Positions 53,232-61,340 of a stretch of 64,000 nucleotides of DNA are shown here, one piece after another (within the stretch, counting starts at the first letter, position 1; each line of letters begins with the position of its first letter). Below the pieces are notes generated by a model. That model saw only the letters and a program-made list of their open reading frames with translations, had not been told where the DNA came from and did not search any database. Origin of the DNA: Mucilaginibacter gotjawali (GTDB lineage Bacteria; Bacteroidota; Bacteroidia; Sphingobacteriales; Sphingobacteriaceae); the NCBI RefSeq assembly GCF_002355435.1, contig NZ_AP017313.1, positions 2,170,001 through 2,234,000 of the forward strand. Direction: 5' to 3'. Both the position numbers and the translations under genes were made by a program.

Positions 53232-53384
53232 TTGACACGAATCAACACGAATTATTGTCACGAATTTCACGAATGAGGACGAATGGACACAAATGAAATG
53301 GGCGCGAATATAATTGACAGGAATTTCACGAATCGGGACAAATTAATTTTATTTGTATCTGTTTGTCAAATTCGCGCCTGTTAT
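53232..53384. repeat. Degenerate CACGAAT-type tandem words
   Basis: The spacer before mntH's end holds GACACGAATCAACACGAATT, GTCACGAATTTCACGAATGA, GGACGAATGG and TTTCACGAATCGGG: a seven-base word (CACGAAT or close) six or more times within ~100 bp. CAAATTCGCGCC near 53369 is a partial inverse. No gene. Confidence 0.75.
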
Positions 53385-55298
53385 TTAACGGCTTGGTTGC
53401 GGTTTTACTACCAGCACAGGCACGTGGACCTTATGGCGAACCGAATCCACAGTTGTGCCAAAAATAAGGTCTTTTAATACCTTATGTCCATGTGAACCCA
53501 TTACCAGGAAATCAATTTTTTCTTCAGCAACGATTTGAGCTATGGCCGTTGCAGCCCTGCCGAATCCCATATGGGCATTGGCTTTGTACCCCAGTTTCAC
53601 AATTGCTTCTGCATATTTTTCAAGATTGTTTACATCGCTTTGTGTTTCGTGATCCATTACTTCGGTGCCGTAATACCTGGCGCCTGCTGTCTCAACTACA
53701 TGAATCAGGGTGTACCTGGCCTCTTTTCCTCCCTGCATTATAGCATGCCTGATACAGTCGCGGTCGTTTTTGGAAAAATCAATACTTACGCCGATGTGCT
53801 TATAGGTAATTGGCTTAATTTCATGAATAGTTGAAGCAAGTCCGTGGGGTACCCGTGCAGGCAGGTCGTGGTGTTTAAATAACAGTGGTCTTAAAAATAC
53901 ATAAAGCAACAGCACCGCGATAGCTGCAATAAGCGGGATCACTAAAACGTAGATCCAAAAATGGGCCGCCGGGTATTGTTTAATCCAGTCGAGCAGCTGA
54001 TCAAAAACAAGCTTCGCATTTAGTGCGACGATTAAAGCAGCGCTTAGCCAGGCCACGATCTTTACTTTTAAACTGATGGCAAATTTACCCATTCGTTTGC
54101 GGTTTGAGGTAAAGTGGATCAAAGGGATAACTGCAAAGCCCAGTTGCAAACTTAAAACAACCTGGCTTAAAATGATCAGGCTGCCGAGGCCCGAATCGCC
54201 AAAATATAAAATGGTTAAAACAGCCGGGACAATAGCCAGGAACCTGGTTAATAAACGGCGCAGCCACGGCTCAATACGCAGGTTGATATGCCCCTCTAAA
54301 ATAATCTGTCCGGCCAGCGTTCCGGTGATAGTGGAGCTTTGCCCGGAAGCGATTAATGCTATGGCAAACAGCGTTGGAGCCAATGGCCCGAAAATATGAG
54401 CTAATAATTTATAGGCATCCTGAATTTCGGCAACTTTAAAATACCCATTGCTAAAAAATGCACCTGCAGCCAGGATCAGGATAGCGGCGTTAACAATAAA
54501 CGCAAGGTTGAGCGCAATCACTGTATCAAACAAATTGAATTTTATGGCCGATTTGATGCCTTCATGTGTTCGCACAATTTGCCGGGTTTGCACCAGTGAA
54601 GAATGCAGGTACAGGTTATGCGGCATCACCGTTGCGCCAATAATGCCTATGGCTATATAAAGCATGTTTTGACTGATCGCATCGCCTTTAAATAAGTTAT
54701 TTGGGATAAATCCTTTAGCTACTTCTAAAACATCGGGCCGAACGATAAACATTTCGATTAAAAACGACATCCCCATAATGAAGATCATCGACATGATGAA
54801 AACTTCCAGTTTGCGCATGCCTTTATTCATCAAAAACAGCATGAGCACCGTATCTGTAAGGGTAAGCGATACGCCCCAGATAAGCGGCAAATGAAAAAGT
54901 AATTGTAAACCGATGGCCATACCAATAACTTCGGCAAGATCACAGGCGATGATGGCGATTTGAGCGAGGATATACAGGCAGAAATTGATGAACCGGGGAT
55001 AGGCATTTTTTGAGGCTTGCGCAAGGTCAAGCCCGCGCACAATACCCAGCCGTGCACTTAATGATTGCAGTAACAGAGCGATCAGGTTAGAGGTAAATAG
55101 TACCCAAATCAACTTGTAGCCAAAGGCGCTGCCGCCGGCTATGTCCGTTGCCCAGTTGCCCGGGTCCATATAACCAACGCTAACCAGGTAGGCCGGGCCT
55201 ATAAAAGCCAGCAGCCTGCGCCAGCCCAGTTTATTTTCGGTACCGATGGAACTGTGAACATTACCTAATGATTTGTTAGGGGTATTTGTATTTTTCAT
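53385..55298 (-). CDS. mntH: NRAMP-type divalent metal transporter fused to UspA domain
   Basis: Protein of 637 residues. Residues ~25-490 are an NRAMP transporter with 11-12 helices: YMDPGNWATDIAGGSAFGYK holds the D-P-G-N metal motif of TM1, IACDLAEVIGMAIGLQ follows, and GATVMPHNLYLHSSLVQTR holds M-P-H-N of TM6. The tail (~500-635) is a UspA domain with nucleotide loop VMGSHGHKVLKDLIFGTTVDSV (G-x2-G-x9-G-[ST]). Plain MntH is ~410 residues, so the tail is an added sensor. Mn2+/Fe2+ uptake, coupled to the upstream mntR by a 4-bp overlap. Confidence 0.94.
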   Translation of the reverse strand: MKNTNTPNKSLGNVHSSIGTENKLGWRRLLAFIGPAYLVSVGYMDPGNWATDIAGGSAFGYKLIWVLFTSNLIALLLQSLSARLGIVRGLDLAQASKNAYPRFINFCLYILAQIAIIACDLAEVIGMAIGLQLLFHLPLIWGVSLTLTDTVLMLFLMNKGMRKLEVFIMSMIFIMGMSFLIEMFIVRPDVLEVAKGFIPNNLFKGDAISQNMLYIAIGIIGATVMPHNLYLHSSLVQTRQIVRTHEGIKSAIKFNLFDTVIALNLAFIVNAAILILAAGAFFSNGYFKVAEIQDAYKLLAHIFGPLAPTLFAIALIASGQSSTITGTLAGQIILEGHINLRIEPWLRRLLTRFLAIVPAVLTILYFGDSGLGSLIILSQVVLSLQLGFAVIPLIHFTSNRKRMGKFAISLKVKIVAWLSAALIVALNAKLVFDQLLDWIKQYPAAHFWIYVLVIPLIAAIAVLLLYVFLRPLLFKHHDLPARVPHGLASTIHEIKPITYKHIGVSIDFSKNDRDCIRHAIMQGGKEARYTLIHVVETAGARYYGTEVMDHETQSDVNNLEKYAEAIVKLGYKANAHMGFGRAATAIAQIVAEEKIDFLVMGSHGHKVLKDLIFGTTVDSVRHKVHVPVLVVKPQPSR

Positions 55299-55945
55299 AG
55301 TGCGATCAGTAAATTATTTGCCACTTCGCGGCTGATTTGTATCGTATTATCTTCGGTATGCAATACCATTGAATGATCAAACTCAATGATCTCAGCAACT
55401 GTTATTTTTTTTCCGATGGTGAGCGATTGTTTTTCGAGGTATTGTAAATAAGCCTTTGAATGATCGCGAACGCCGCAGATCACCCCGCCTTCGTTTATGC
55501 CAATTGAAGAGACAGGCTTTAAATTGTGGATTTTAAACAAACCGTTACAGTCAGGTATCGGGTCGCCATGGGGATCAAATTTGGGGTACTCCATAAATTT
55601 ATCCAGGCGATCGATCAACTCATTTGATGAAATATGTTCCAGCTCTTCGGCCATTTCGTGCACCTGGTCCCATTTAAAATCAAGTTTTTCCACCAAAAAA
55701 TATTCCCATAACCGGTGTTTCCGGATAATGTTTACCGCGATCTTTTCGCCGGTTGCCGTGAGCGAAACTCCCTGGTAGGGCGTATAATTGATCAGTTCCT
55801 TTTCCGCCAGCTTTTTTAGCATATCAGTCACCGATGATGCTTTGGTATTTAGCAAGGCAGCTAACTGGTTTGTGCTCACGCTGCTGGCATTCACCGACAA
55901 GTGATAAATGGACTTTAAATAGTTTTCTTCGGCTAGAGTATTCAT
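55295..55945 (-). CDS. mntR: DtxR/MntR-family metal-dependent repressor
   Basis: Protein of 216 residues. Helix-turn-helix at about 20-50 (STNQLAALLNTKASSVTDML), dimerisation and metal region (IIRKHRLWEYFLVEKLDFKW, EMAEELEHISSNELIDRLDK) with the H-x-x-x-E and E-x-x-H ligands typical of DtxR, and a FeoA-like SH3 domain at the C-terminus. Predicted to repress its own operon with mntH when Mn2+ or Fe2+ is sufficient. A matching operator palindrome lies 20 bp upstream. Confidence 0.92.
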   Translation of the reverse strand: MNTLAEENYLKSIYHLSVNASSVSTNQLAALLNTKASSVTDMLKKLAEKELINYTPYQGVSLTATGEKIAVNIIRKHRLWEYFLVEKLDFKWDQVHEMAEELEHISSNELIDRLDKFMEYPKFDPHGDPIPDCNGLFKIHNLKPVSSIGINEGGVICGVRDHSKAYLQYLEKQSLTIGKKITVAEIIEFDHSMVLHTEDNTIQISREVANNLLIAL

Positions 55946-55950
55946 TTAAG

Positions 55951-55985
55951 CAAATCTAATAATAAATTTAGACTTGTCTAAATTT
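55951..55985 (-). promoter_or_regulatory. mntR-mntH promoter with perfect DtxR-type operator
   Basis: At 55964-55985 AAATTTAGAC-TT-GTCTAAATTT is a perfect 10+10 bp inverted repeat. On the minus strand the sequence TAGATTTG (55951-55958) fits the TAnnTTTG -7 element, so the dyad sits in the spacer just upstream of it, where a bound repressor would block polymerase. The pattern TTTAGAC-N2-GTCTAAA resembles DtxR/MntR family boxes. Confidence 0.8.
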
Positions 55986-56036
55986 TATAATTAATAAAAA
56001 TATATTTTTGCTAAAATAGATTTTTGAGAAATTTTA

Positions 56037-56066
56037 TTTGGTAGATTAAGTAAAATCATATATTTG
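56037..56066 (+). promoter_or_regulatory. Bacteroidota-type promoter of lrp gene
   Basis: TTTG (56037-56040), 18 bases, then TATATTTG (56059-56066). One base shorter than the ideal spacing. The start codon at 56075 is only 9 bp beyond, implying a very short or absent leader. Confidence 0.65.
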
Positions 56067-56074
56067 CCTGCATC

Positions 56075-56545
56075 ATGGCTGCCGAATTAGATAAAATAGA
56101 CCTTCAGATACTGAAGATATTACAGGAAAACGGAAGGATAACTAACCTTCAACTTTCCAACGAAATCGGGCTTTCGCCCGCACCAACACTGGAACGTGTG
56201 CGCAAGTTGGAGAACGCGGAATATATTAAAAGCTATCATGCTTTGGTTGACGAAGAGAAACTTGGTTTAGGCATCAAAACCTTTATCCAGATCTCGCTTG
56301 ATTTTCATCAAAAAAATACCATCCAGACTTTTATTGACGAGATCAAAAACATAAAGGAGGTTACTGAATGTCACCATGTAACCGGGCAGTGCGACTTTTT
56401 ACTAAAAGTTTATGTGCGGGATATAAAATCCTATGAACAACTCATCATGGAAAAGATCAGCCGCATCAGCGTTGTAAAAACTTTCCAAACGATGATGATC
56501 ATGTCAACCAGTAAGAAAGAGCCGATTGTGCCGCTGGAATATTAG
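56075..56545 (+). CDS. Lrp/AsnC-family transcription regulator
   Basis: Protein of 156 residues. N-terminal helix-turn-helix (IDLQILKILQENGRITNLQL, SNEIGLSPAPTLERVRKLEN), then the RAM ligand domain (GIKTFIQISLDFHQKN; VTECHHVTGQCDFLLKVYVR, the conserved amino-acid-sensing G-x-x-D/Y-x-L-L-x-V). Such regulators respond to leucine or other amino acids. No amino-acid operon is adjacent, so the targets are unknown. Confidence 0.92.
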   Translation: MAAELDKIDLQILKILQENGRITNLQLSNEIGLSPAPTLERVRKLENAEYIKSYHALVDEEKLGLGIKTFIQISLDFHQKNTIQTFIDEIKNIKEVTECHHVTGQCDFLLKVYVRDIKSYEQLIMEKISRISVVKTFQTMMIMSTSKKEPIVPLEY

Positions 56546-56547
56546 CT

Positions 56548-56620
56548 AATTTGATAATTTGAAGATTTGAAAATGAAGTTCAATTTTCAAATTGGCACAT
56601 CTTCAAATCTTCAAATTCAA
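56548..56620. repeat. Word-pair inverted repeat between convergent lrp and ung
   Basis: Left arm (56548-56574) has ATTTGATAATTTGAAGATTT then GAAAAT. Right arm (56582-56620) has CAATTTTCAAATTGG, CATCTTCAAATCTTC and AAATTCAA. The word is TTTGAAGA / TCTTCAAA. The ung stop codon (56617-56619) falls inside the right arm. Confidence 0.82.
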
Positions 56621-57294
56621 TGTATCTGCCAGTCTATCGGTTTTTTTCCTTCACTTGTCAAAATATCATTCGTTTTTGAAAATGGCCCCGAACCAAAAAA
56701 ACCGCGATCAGCCGAAAATGGCGAGGGGTGCGGCGATTTAATGATGTGATGTTTGGTTTTATCGATGAGGTCCGCTTTTGCCTGAGCGAAGGCTCCCCAT
56801 AGGATAAATATGATTCCTTCTTTTTTATCGGATATGGTTTTGATCACCTGATCGGTAAATTCTTCCCATCCTTTTTTCTGGTGCGAGCCGGGTGTGCCTG
56901 CTCGTACGGTGAGGCTTGCATTTAGTAGTAATACGCCCTGTTCGGCCCATTCGGTAAGGTTGCCATGGTTGGGTGTAACAAAGCCAGGTATATCAGTGGT
57001 TAGCTCTTTATAAATGTTCCTTAACGATGGGGGGATGGTAATGCCTTTTTGCACCGAAAAAGATAAGCCGTGCGCCTGATTTTCGCCATGGTAGGGGTCC
57101 TGCCCAAGGATGACAACCTTTAGTTCCGAAAAAGGCGTTTTCCGGAAGGCATTAAAAATATCTGTTCCTTTAGGGTATATTTTATTGCCGGCATCTTTCT
57201 CGTTTTTCAGGAACTGCCGCAGTTGAACCATGTAATCCTTCCCGAATTCTTCGCTTAAAACATACAGCCAGCCGGGCTCTAATTCTATCGCCAT
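56617..57294 (-). CDS. ung: Uracil-DNA glycosylase, family 1
   Basis: Protein of 225 residues. VVILGQDPYHGENQAHGLSFSV contains the water-activating motif G-Q-D-P-Y-H with the catalytic Asp, LLLNASLTVRAG binds uracil, and HIIKSPHPSPFSADRGFFGSG is the C-terminal H-P-S-P-L/F leucine-loop motif. It removes uracil from DNA as the first base-excision-repair step. Single gene, divergent from the TPR-like gene at 57368. Confidence 0.97.
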   Translation of the reverse strand: MAIELEPGWLYVLSEEFGKDYMVQLRQFLKNEKDAGNKIYPKGTDIFNAFRKTPFSELKVVILGQDPYHGENQAHGLSFSVQKGITIPPSLRNIYKELTTDIPGFVTPNHGNLTEWAEQGVLLLNASLTVRAGTPGSHQKKGWEEFTDQVIKTISDKKEGIIFILWGAFAQAKADLIDKTKHHIIKSPHPSPFSADRGFFGSGPFSKTNDILTSEGKKPIDWQIH

Positions 57295-57367
57295 AAATAT
57301 TTTAAAAATGTTGATTTAGCGTACAAATAAACGGATATTTGCAAACTAATTTATATAATTACTAACG

Positions 57368-57919
57368 ATGTCAAATATAGTAAGGTTAATTATTGCCTGT
57401 GTAGTTTTAGGGGCCGCGGTGGCCCTATGTGCGTTTGGATTTTGGGGATGGGGGATATTGGTACTGTTTTTAGGTGGCTTTGTATTGCTGAGCTACTTTT
57501 TTAACGAGAACATGATTATAGCGCAATGGTTTTTGCGCAAAGAGAATTCAGATAAAGCGGAGCAATGGCTGCTAAAGATAACCGATTACGAAAAACAATT
57601 GAACAAAAGCCAGCATGGCTATTACAACCTGCTGATCGGTTTGATAGAAACCAGGAAAGCGCCGTTAAAAGCTGAAAAGTATTTCAAGAAAGCGCTTTCC
57701 CTGGGGATGAAAATGTCTCACAATACAGCGTTAGCAAAGCTCAGCCTTGCGGGTATATCAATGGCCAAACGTAATAAAAGAGAAGCCCAGATGTATTTAC
57801 AGGAAGCGGCAAAGGATGATAAGAATAAATTGCTTACCGAGCAGATCAAGATGATGAAGGGCCAAATGGCACAGATGGATAAGCAACAGGTAGTACGGGG
57901 CGGGTATCGCCAGTTTTAA
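57368..57919 (+). CDS. Small membrane protein with TPR-like helical tail
   Basis: Protein of 183 residues. Two N-terminal membrane helices (IVRLIIACVVLGAAVALCAF and WGWGILVLFLGGFVLLSYFF), then a soluble helical region with two TPR-like units (EQWLLKITDYEKQLNKSQHG, APLKAEKYFKKALSLGMKMS) and a Lys/Met/Gln-rich end. No catalytic motif. Conserved-looking but I know no function; family name not recognised. A strong terminator follows at 58041. Confidence 0.75.
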   Translation: MSNIVRLIIACVVLGAAVALCAFGFWGWGILVLFLGGFVLLSYFFNENMIIAQWFLRKENSDKAEQWLLKITDYEKQLNKSQHGYYNLLIGLIETRKAPLKAEKYFKKALSLGMKMSHNTALAKLSLAGISMAKRNKREAQMYLQEAAKDDKNKLLTEQIKMMKGQMAQMDKQQVVRGGYRQF

Positions 57920-57930
57920 TGGTAGTTCAA

Positions 57931-57970
57931 AAGTCAGTAAAGCCTGCCTGCCGGCAGGTCCGAAAGAAGC
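57931..57970. repeat. TCCGGAA/CCTGCC repeat, copy 4
   Basis: AAGTCAGTAAAG, then the palindrome CCTGCCTGCCGGCAGG (57943-57958), then TCCGAAAGAAGC. Same modules as copies 1 and 2 but in shortened order. It lies 12 bp after the preceding stop codon. Confidence 0.85.
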
Positions 57971-58040
57971 TGCAAATGATCTTTCGGGCAAAGATAGAAG
58001 TAAGTCAAACGTTTAGTAATACGTTTTAATAGATATACCG

Positions 58041-58066
58041 GAGGCGCATCTTGCGCCTCTTTTTTT
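58041..58066 (+). terminator. Rho-independent terminator
   Basis: Perfect stem GAGGCGCA-TCT-TGCGCCTC with seven T residues directly after. Ends the transcript of the TPR-like membrane protein gene. Confidence 0.92.
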
Positions 58067-58103
58067 GTCTTGATTCCTGGTTCTTTATTCTTGCCTCTCC
58101 GGC

Positions 58104-58316
58104 CTATTTTTCTTCAATCGAACTGAAGTAATCCGGCTCAGAAGAATGATTTTGATTCGGTGCAAAATGCCTTTCCTGCGTGAAGTAGCCATCCTCCGAA
58201 GGATTGGCCACCTCCACCATTTTTAACAGGCTCCGGATAAAGGAGAGGTTGAAATTGCTCCTGTTTAGTTTTATCAGGTATTCGTTTTCGGTTATCTCGA
58301 GAATTGAATTAGTCAT
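58104..58316 (-). CDS. Small hypothetical protein
   Basis: Frame of 70 codons with a plausible start at 58316 and a natural end. MTNSILEITENEYLIKLNRS, then FNLSFIRSLLKMVEVANPSE: an amphipathic beta/helix start followed by a charged unfolded tail. This layout (a short antitoxin- or sigma-like helix plus tail) is common among small Bacteroidota proteins. I cannot assign a family. No toxin partner is visible next to it. Confidence 0.5.
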   Translation of the reverse strand: MTNSILEITENEYLIKLNRSNFNLSFIRSLLKMVEVANPSEDGYFTQERHFAPNQNHSSEPDYFSSIEEK

Positions 58317-58476
58317 AACTTTAGTTATAAGTGTTTATTGCAATAATAAACAACCTATCCAATACTAAAGTTTCAGCAAAATTATCCTTTCATTAACAAA
58401 TTGTTATTAAAAGGCTGATTTATTGCGATTTATTTTCGTAGGGACAGCAAATTTTGTGTCACTGCAGGTGATTTTT

Positions 58477-58502
58477 GGTAGACGCAATACTTTGCGTCTA
58501 CC
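58477..58502. repeat. GACGCAA hairpin, 11-bp stem
   Basis: GGTAGACGCAA-TACT-TTGCGTCTACC is a perfect 11-bp stem with a 4-nt loop, 52 bp beyond the lysS stop codon. A second palindrome, CCCGATATATCGGG, is at 58525-58538. Together they may form the transcript end of lysS. Confidence 0.8.
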
Positions 58503-58553
58503 GAAGGTAATTTATCAGAGATGTCCCGATATATCGGGGCGTTTCCGCGGATA

Positions 58554-60275
58554 TTATGCAAACCAGGCCATTACCACGTCTTTTGCAGGCATGGTGATTT
58601 CCAGCTTTAATTTTTTGCGCATGCCGCCCAGATCGTTAAATACTTTGTTGGGGTTGGCAGCTTTTAGCTCTTCAACGGTATTAAATCCCATTTTATTTAA
58701 AACAGGCACCCATTCGGCAGGGACGCCGATATTGGTAAAATCTTCGGCGGTGGTTACCCTTGCTTTTTTCTCGGGGCGCATTTGAGGGAAGAACAATACC
58801 TCCTGTATGGTGCTCTGGTTGGTCATCAACATTACCAGCCTGTCGATGCCGATGCCTAAACCTGAGGTTGGCGGCATCCCGTATTCAAGTGAACGCAAAA
58901 AGTCGTCGTCCATCGCCATCGCTTCGTCATCACCACGGCCGGCAAGGATCAGCTGTTCCTCCAAACGTTCACGCTGGTCTATCGGGTCGTTTAATTCCGA
59001 ATAAGCATTGGCTATTTCCTTTCCGTTTACAAACAGTTCAAAACGTTCCACAAGGCCATTTACGCTGCGGTGTTTTTTGGCCAGTGGGGTCATTTCAATC
59101 GGGTAATCAGTAATATAGGTAGGCTGGATCAAATTGGCTTCAACTTTGGCGCTGAAGATTTCATCGATCAACTTGCCTTTGCCCATGCTGTTGTCTACTT
59201 CAATTTCCAGCTCTGCGCAAGTTTGGCGCAGGGCGGTTTCGTCCATCGCCGAAACATCGATACCCGTATATTTCAGGATAGAATCGTACATGGATAGTTT
59301 TTCATACGGCCCGGCAAAGTTAATTTCGTTGGCGCCAACCTGTACCACGGGGATGCCATGTACGGCCCGGGTTACTAATTCCAAACATTCCTCTACCATG
59401 GCCATCATCCAGTTATAGTCCTTGTAGGCCACATAGATCTCCATGCTGGTAAATTCCGGGTTATGGGTGCGGTCCATTCCTTCGTTGCGGAACATCTTGC
59501 CAAACTCATACACGCCATCAAAGCCAGCTACAATAAGGCGTTTTAAATACAGTTCATTGGCAATGCGCAAAAACAGCTGCATATCCAATGTGTTATGGTG
59601 CGTTGCAAAAGGGCGCGCGGCTGCGCCGCCATGTACGGGCTGTAATATCGGTGTTTCCACTTCCAGCCAGCCCTGTTTGTTAAAGTAATCGCGCATGCTG
59701 CTGATCACTTTGGAGCGTTTGATAAAGATCTGTTTAAATTCCGGGTTAACGGTAAGGTCGACATAGCGCTGGCGGTAGCGTTGCTCCGGATCCGTGAACG
59801 CATCATGAATATTGCCTTCCTCATCGCGTTTTACAATAGGCAAAGGCTTTAAGGATTTTGACAATAGCGTCATTTCCTGCACATGTACCGATATTTCGCC
59901 GGTTTGGGTTAAAAACACATAGCCTTTAACGCCGATAAAGTCGCCTATATCCAGCAGCTTTTTAAAAACGGTATTGTACAGGGTTTTATCCTCGCCGGGG
60001 CAAATATCATCGCGTTTAATGTAGATCTGGACGCGGCCGGTTGAATCCTGCAATTTGGCAAATGAAGCGCTGCCCATAATATTACGGCTCATGATACGGC
60101 CTGCAATGGTTACGGATTTATAATTGTCAGGGAACCGCTCAAAATTATCGGCTATTTCTTCTGCAGTGGCTGTCACTTTATATTCTTCGGCGGGATAGGG
60201 GTTAATACCTAAAGCTCGAAGCTGTTTTAATGATTCGCGGCGTAAAATTTCCTGTTCGGATAGTGCAATACTCAT
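58554..60275 (-). CDS. lysS: Lysyl-tRNA synthetase, class II
   Basis: Protein of 573 residues. OB-fold anticodon domain ([20 protein letters not shown]), then class II motifs: motif 1 ([20 protein letters not shown]), motif 2 ([20 protein letters not shown]) and motif 3 ([15 protein letters not shown]). An additional ~65-residue C-terminal helical extension ([20 protein letters not shown] and onward) is not in E. coli LysS (~505 residues) but I believe it is usual in this phylum. Charges tRNA-Lys. Confidence 0.97.
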   Translation of the reverse strand: MSIALSEQEILRRESLKQLRALGINPYPAEEYKVTATAEEIADNFERFPDNYKSVTIAGRIMSRNIMGSASFAKLQDSTGRVQIYIKRDDICPGEDKTLYNTVFKKLLDIGDFIGVKGYVFLTQTGEISVHVQEMTLLSKSLKPLPIVKRDEEGNIHDAFTDPEQRYRQRYVDLTVNPEFKQIFIKRSKVISSMRDYFNKQGWLEVETPILQPVHGGAAARPFATHHNTLDMQLFLRIANELYLKRLIVAGFDGVYEFGKMFRNEGMDRTHNPEFTSMEIYVAYKDYNWMMAMVEECLELVTRAVHGIPVVQVGANEINFAGPYEKLSMYDSILKYTGIDVSAMDETALRQTCAELEIEVDNSMGKGKLIDEIFSAKVEANLIQPTYITDYPIEMTPLAKKHRSVNGLVERFELFVNGKEIANAYSELNDPIDQRERLEEQLILAGRGDDEAMAMDDDFLRSLEYGMPPTSGLGIGIDRLVMLMTNQSTIQEVLFFPQMRPEKKARVTTAEDFTNIGVPAEWVPVLNKMGFNTVEELKAANPNKVFNDLGGMRKKLKLEITMPAKDVVMAWFA

Positions 60276-60307
60276 ATTTTCAATAAAGCTCCAAAGGTAG
60301 TTTTTTT

Positions 60308-60349
60308 AGTCCGAAAGTCGGTAAAGTCAGTAAAGTCCGGAAGGAAAAG
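60308..60349. repeat. TCCGGAA/CCTGCC repeat, copy 5 (no palindrome)
   Basis: AGTCCGAAAGTCGGTAAAG, TCAGTAAAGTCCGGAAGG: the flanking modules of copies 1 and 2 but without the central CCTGCC/GGCAGG palindrome. Further on, CATCCTGAGCTTGTCTCGGG at about 60385-60404 looks like another repeated module, with only one copy seen here. The 260-bp gap before the HAD gene holds no gene. Confidence 0.8.
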
Positions 60350-60535
60350 TTTGTGGGATTTTATGTTTTCTTTAACAAAAAGTCATCCTGAGCTTGTCTC
60401 GGGACCTCATCAACTTGCCAATATGCCCGCCGTCGCCCTTTGTGCAATATTTCAGTGTCTACTTTTACGCAGATGCCGAAATAAATTCGACATGACGGTT
60501 GGTGATTTTTGTATTGGTATGAATAACTTTACCCC

Positions 60536-61219
60536 ATGAATTTAAAAGTAATTGCTTTTGATGCGGACGATACCCTTTGGGTAAATGAACCCTATTTCAG
60601 GCATACAGAAGAGCAGTTTTATAATTTATTGGGCGAGTTCTCTTCGCAGCAGGGTTTGGAGCGGGAGCTGTTTAAAATAGAAATAGAAAACCTTAGCTTT
60701 TATGGTTACGGCATTAAAGGTTTTGTGTTGTCGATGATTGAAACAGCACTAAAGGTTACCAATAACAAAATAAGCACCGATGTGATCGGGAAGATCATTG
60801 AATTGGGTAAGGAAATGATGAACCAGCCGATTGAACTGCTGGACGGTGTTGAAGAAGTGCTGGAAGCCCTGAAAGATAAATACCGGCTGGTAGTGGCCAC
60901 CAAAGGCGACTTGCTGGACCAGGAACGTAAATTAAAAAAATCCGGCATCAGCCATTATTTTCATCATATCGAGATTATGAGCGAAAAGGATGATGCCAAT
61001 TACCGGAAACTGATTAAGCACCTCGATATTCATCCAAATGAATTGCTGATGGTAGGCAATTCCCTGAAAAGCGATATTTTACCGGTATTAAACGTCGGCG
61101 GCCACGGTGTTCATGTGCCTTACCATATCACCTGGGCGCACGAACATATTGAGGATACTATTGACGATGAAAAGTTTAAGAGTGTTGAGGGGATAAGGGA
61201 GATATTGGGGTTTTTGTAG
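60536..61219 (+). CDS. HAD-superfamily phosphatase (YjjG-like)
   Basis: Protein of 227 residues. Motif I AFDADDTLW (the nucleophile Asp and D-x-D-x-T), helical cap (about 15-100), motif II VVATKGD, motif III region KLKKSGISHYF, and motif IV MVGNSLKSDILPVLNVGGHG. Probable small-molecule or nucleotide phosphatase of the YjjG type; substrate not decidable. Independent gene with a hairpin after its end. Confidence 0.9.
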   Translation: MNLKVIAFDADDTLWVNEPYFRHTEEQFYNLLGEFSSQQGLERELFKIEIENLSFYGYGIKGFVLSMIETALKVTNNKISTDVIGKIIELGKEMMNQPIELLDGVEEVLEALKDKYRLVVATKGDLLDQERKLKKSGISHYFHHIEIMSEKDDANYRKLIKHLDIHPNELLMVGNSLKSDILPVLNVGGHGVHVPYHITWAHEHIEDTIDDEKFKSVEGIREILGFL

Positions 61220-61228
61220 GAGCACTTT

Positions 61229-61261
61229 AGATTTGACAACTTTTCAGAAGTTGTCAAATCT
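61229..61261. terminator. Hairpin between convergent HAD and acyl-CoA ligase genes
   Basis: AGATTTGACAACTT-TTCAG-AAGTTGTCAAATCT, perfect 14-bp stem. A short T-run follows. Twenty-nine bases further on, CCCGATAGCTATCGGG (61291-61306) is a 16-bp palindrome identical to the one at 33123-33138. Confidence 0.72.
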
Positions 61262-61340
61262 TTAAATTCAAAAAAGTAATTAAACCCGAACCCGATAGCT
61301 ATCGGGGCGAAATTCCGAATTCCGAGAGACTGTAAATTCA

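Noticed and set aside
53232..53384. CRISPR-like array of CACGAAT words
   Set aside because: Words are only 7 bp with irregular 3-15 bp spacing and no constant repeat-spacer unit.
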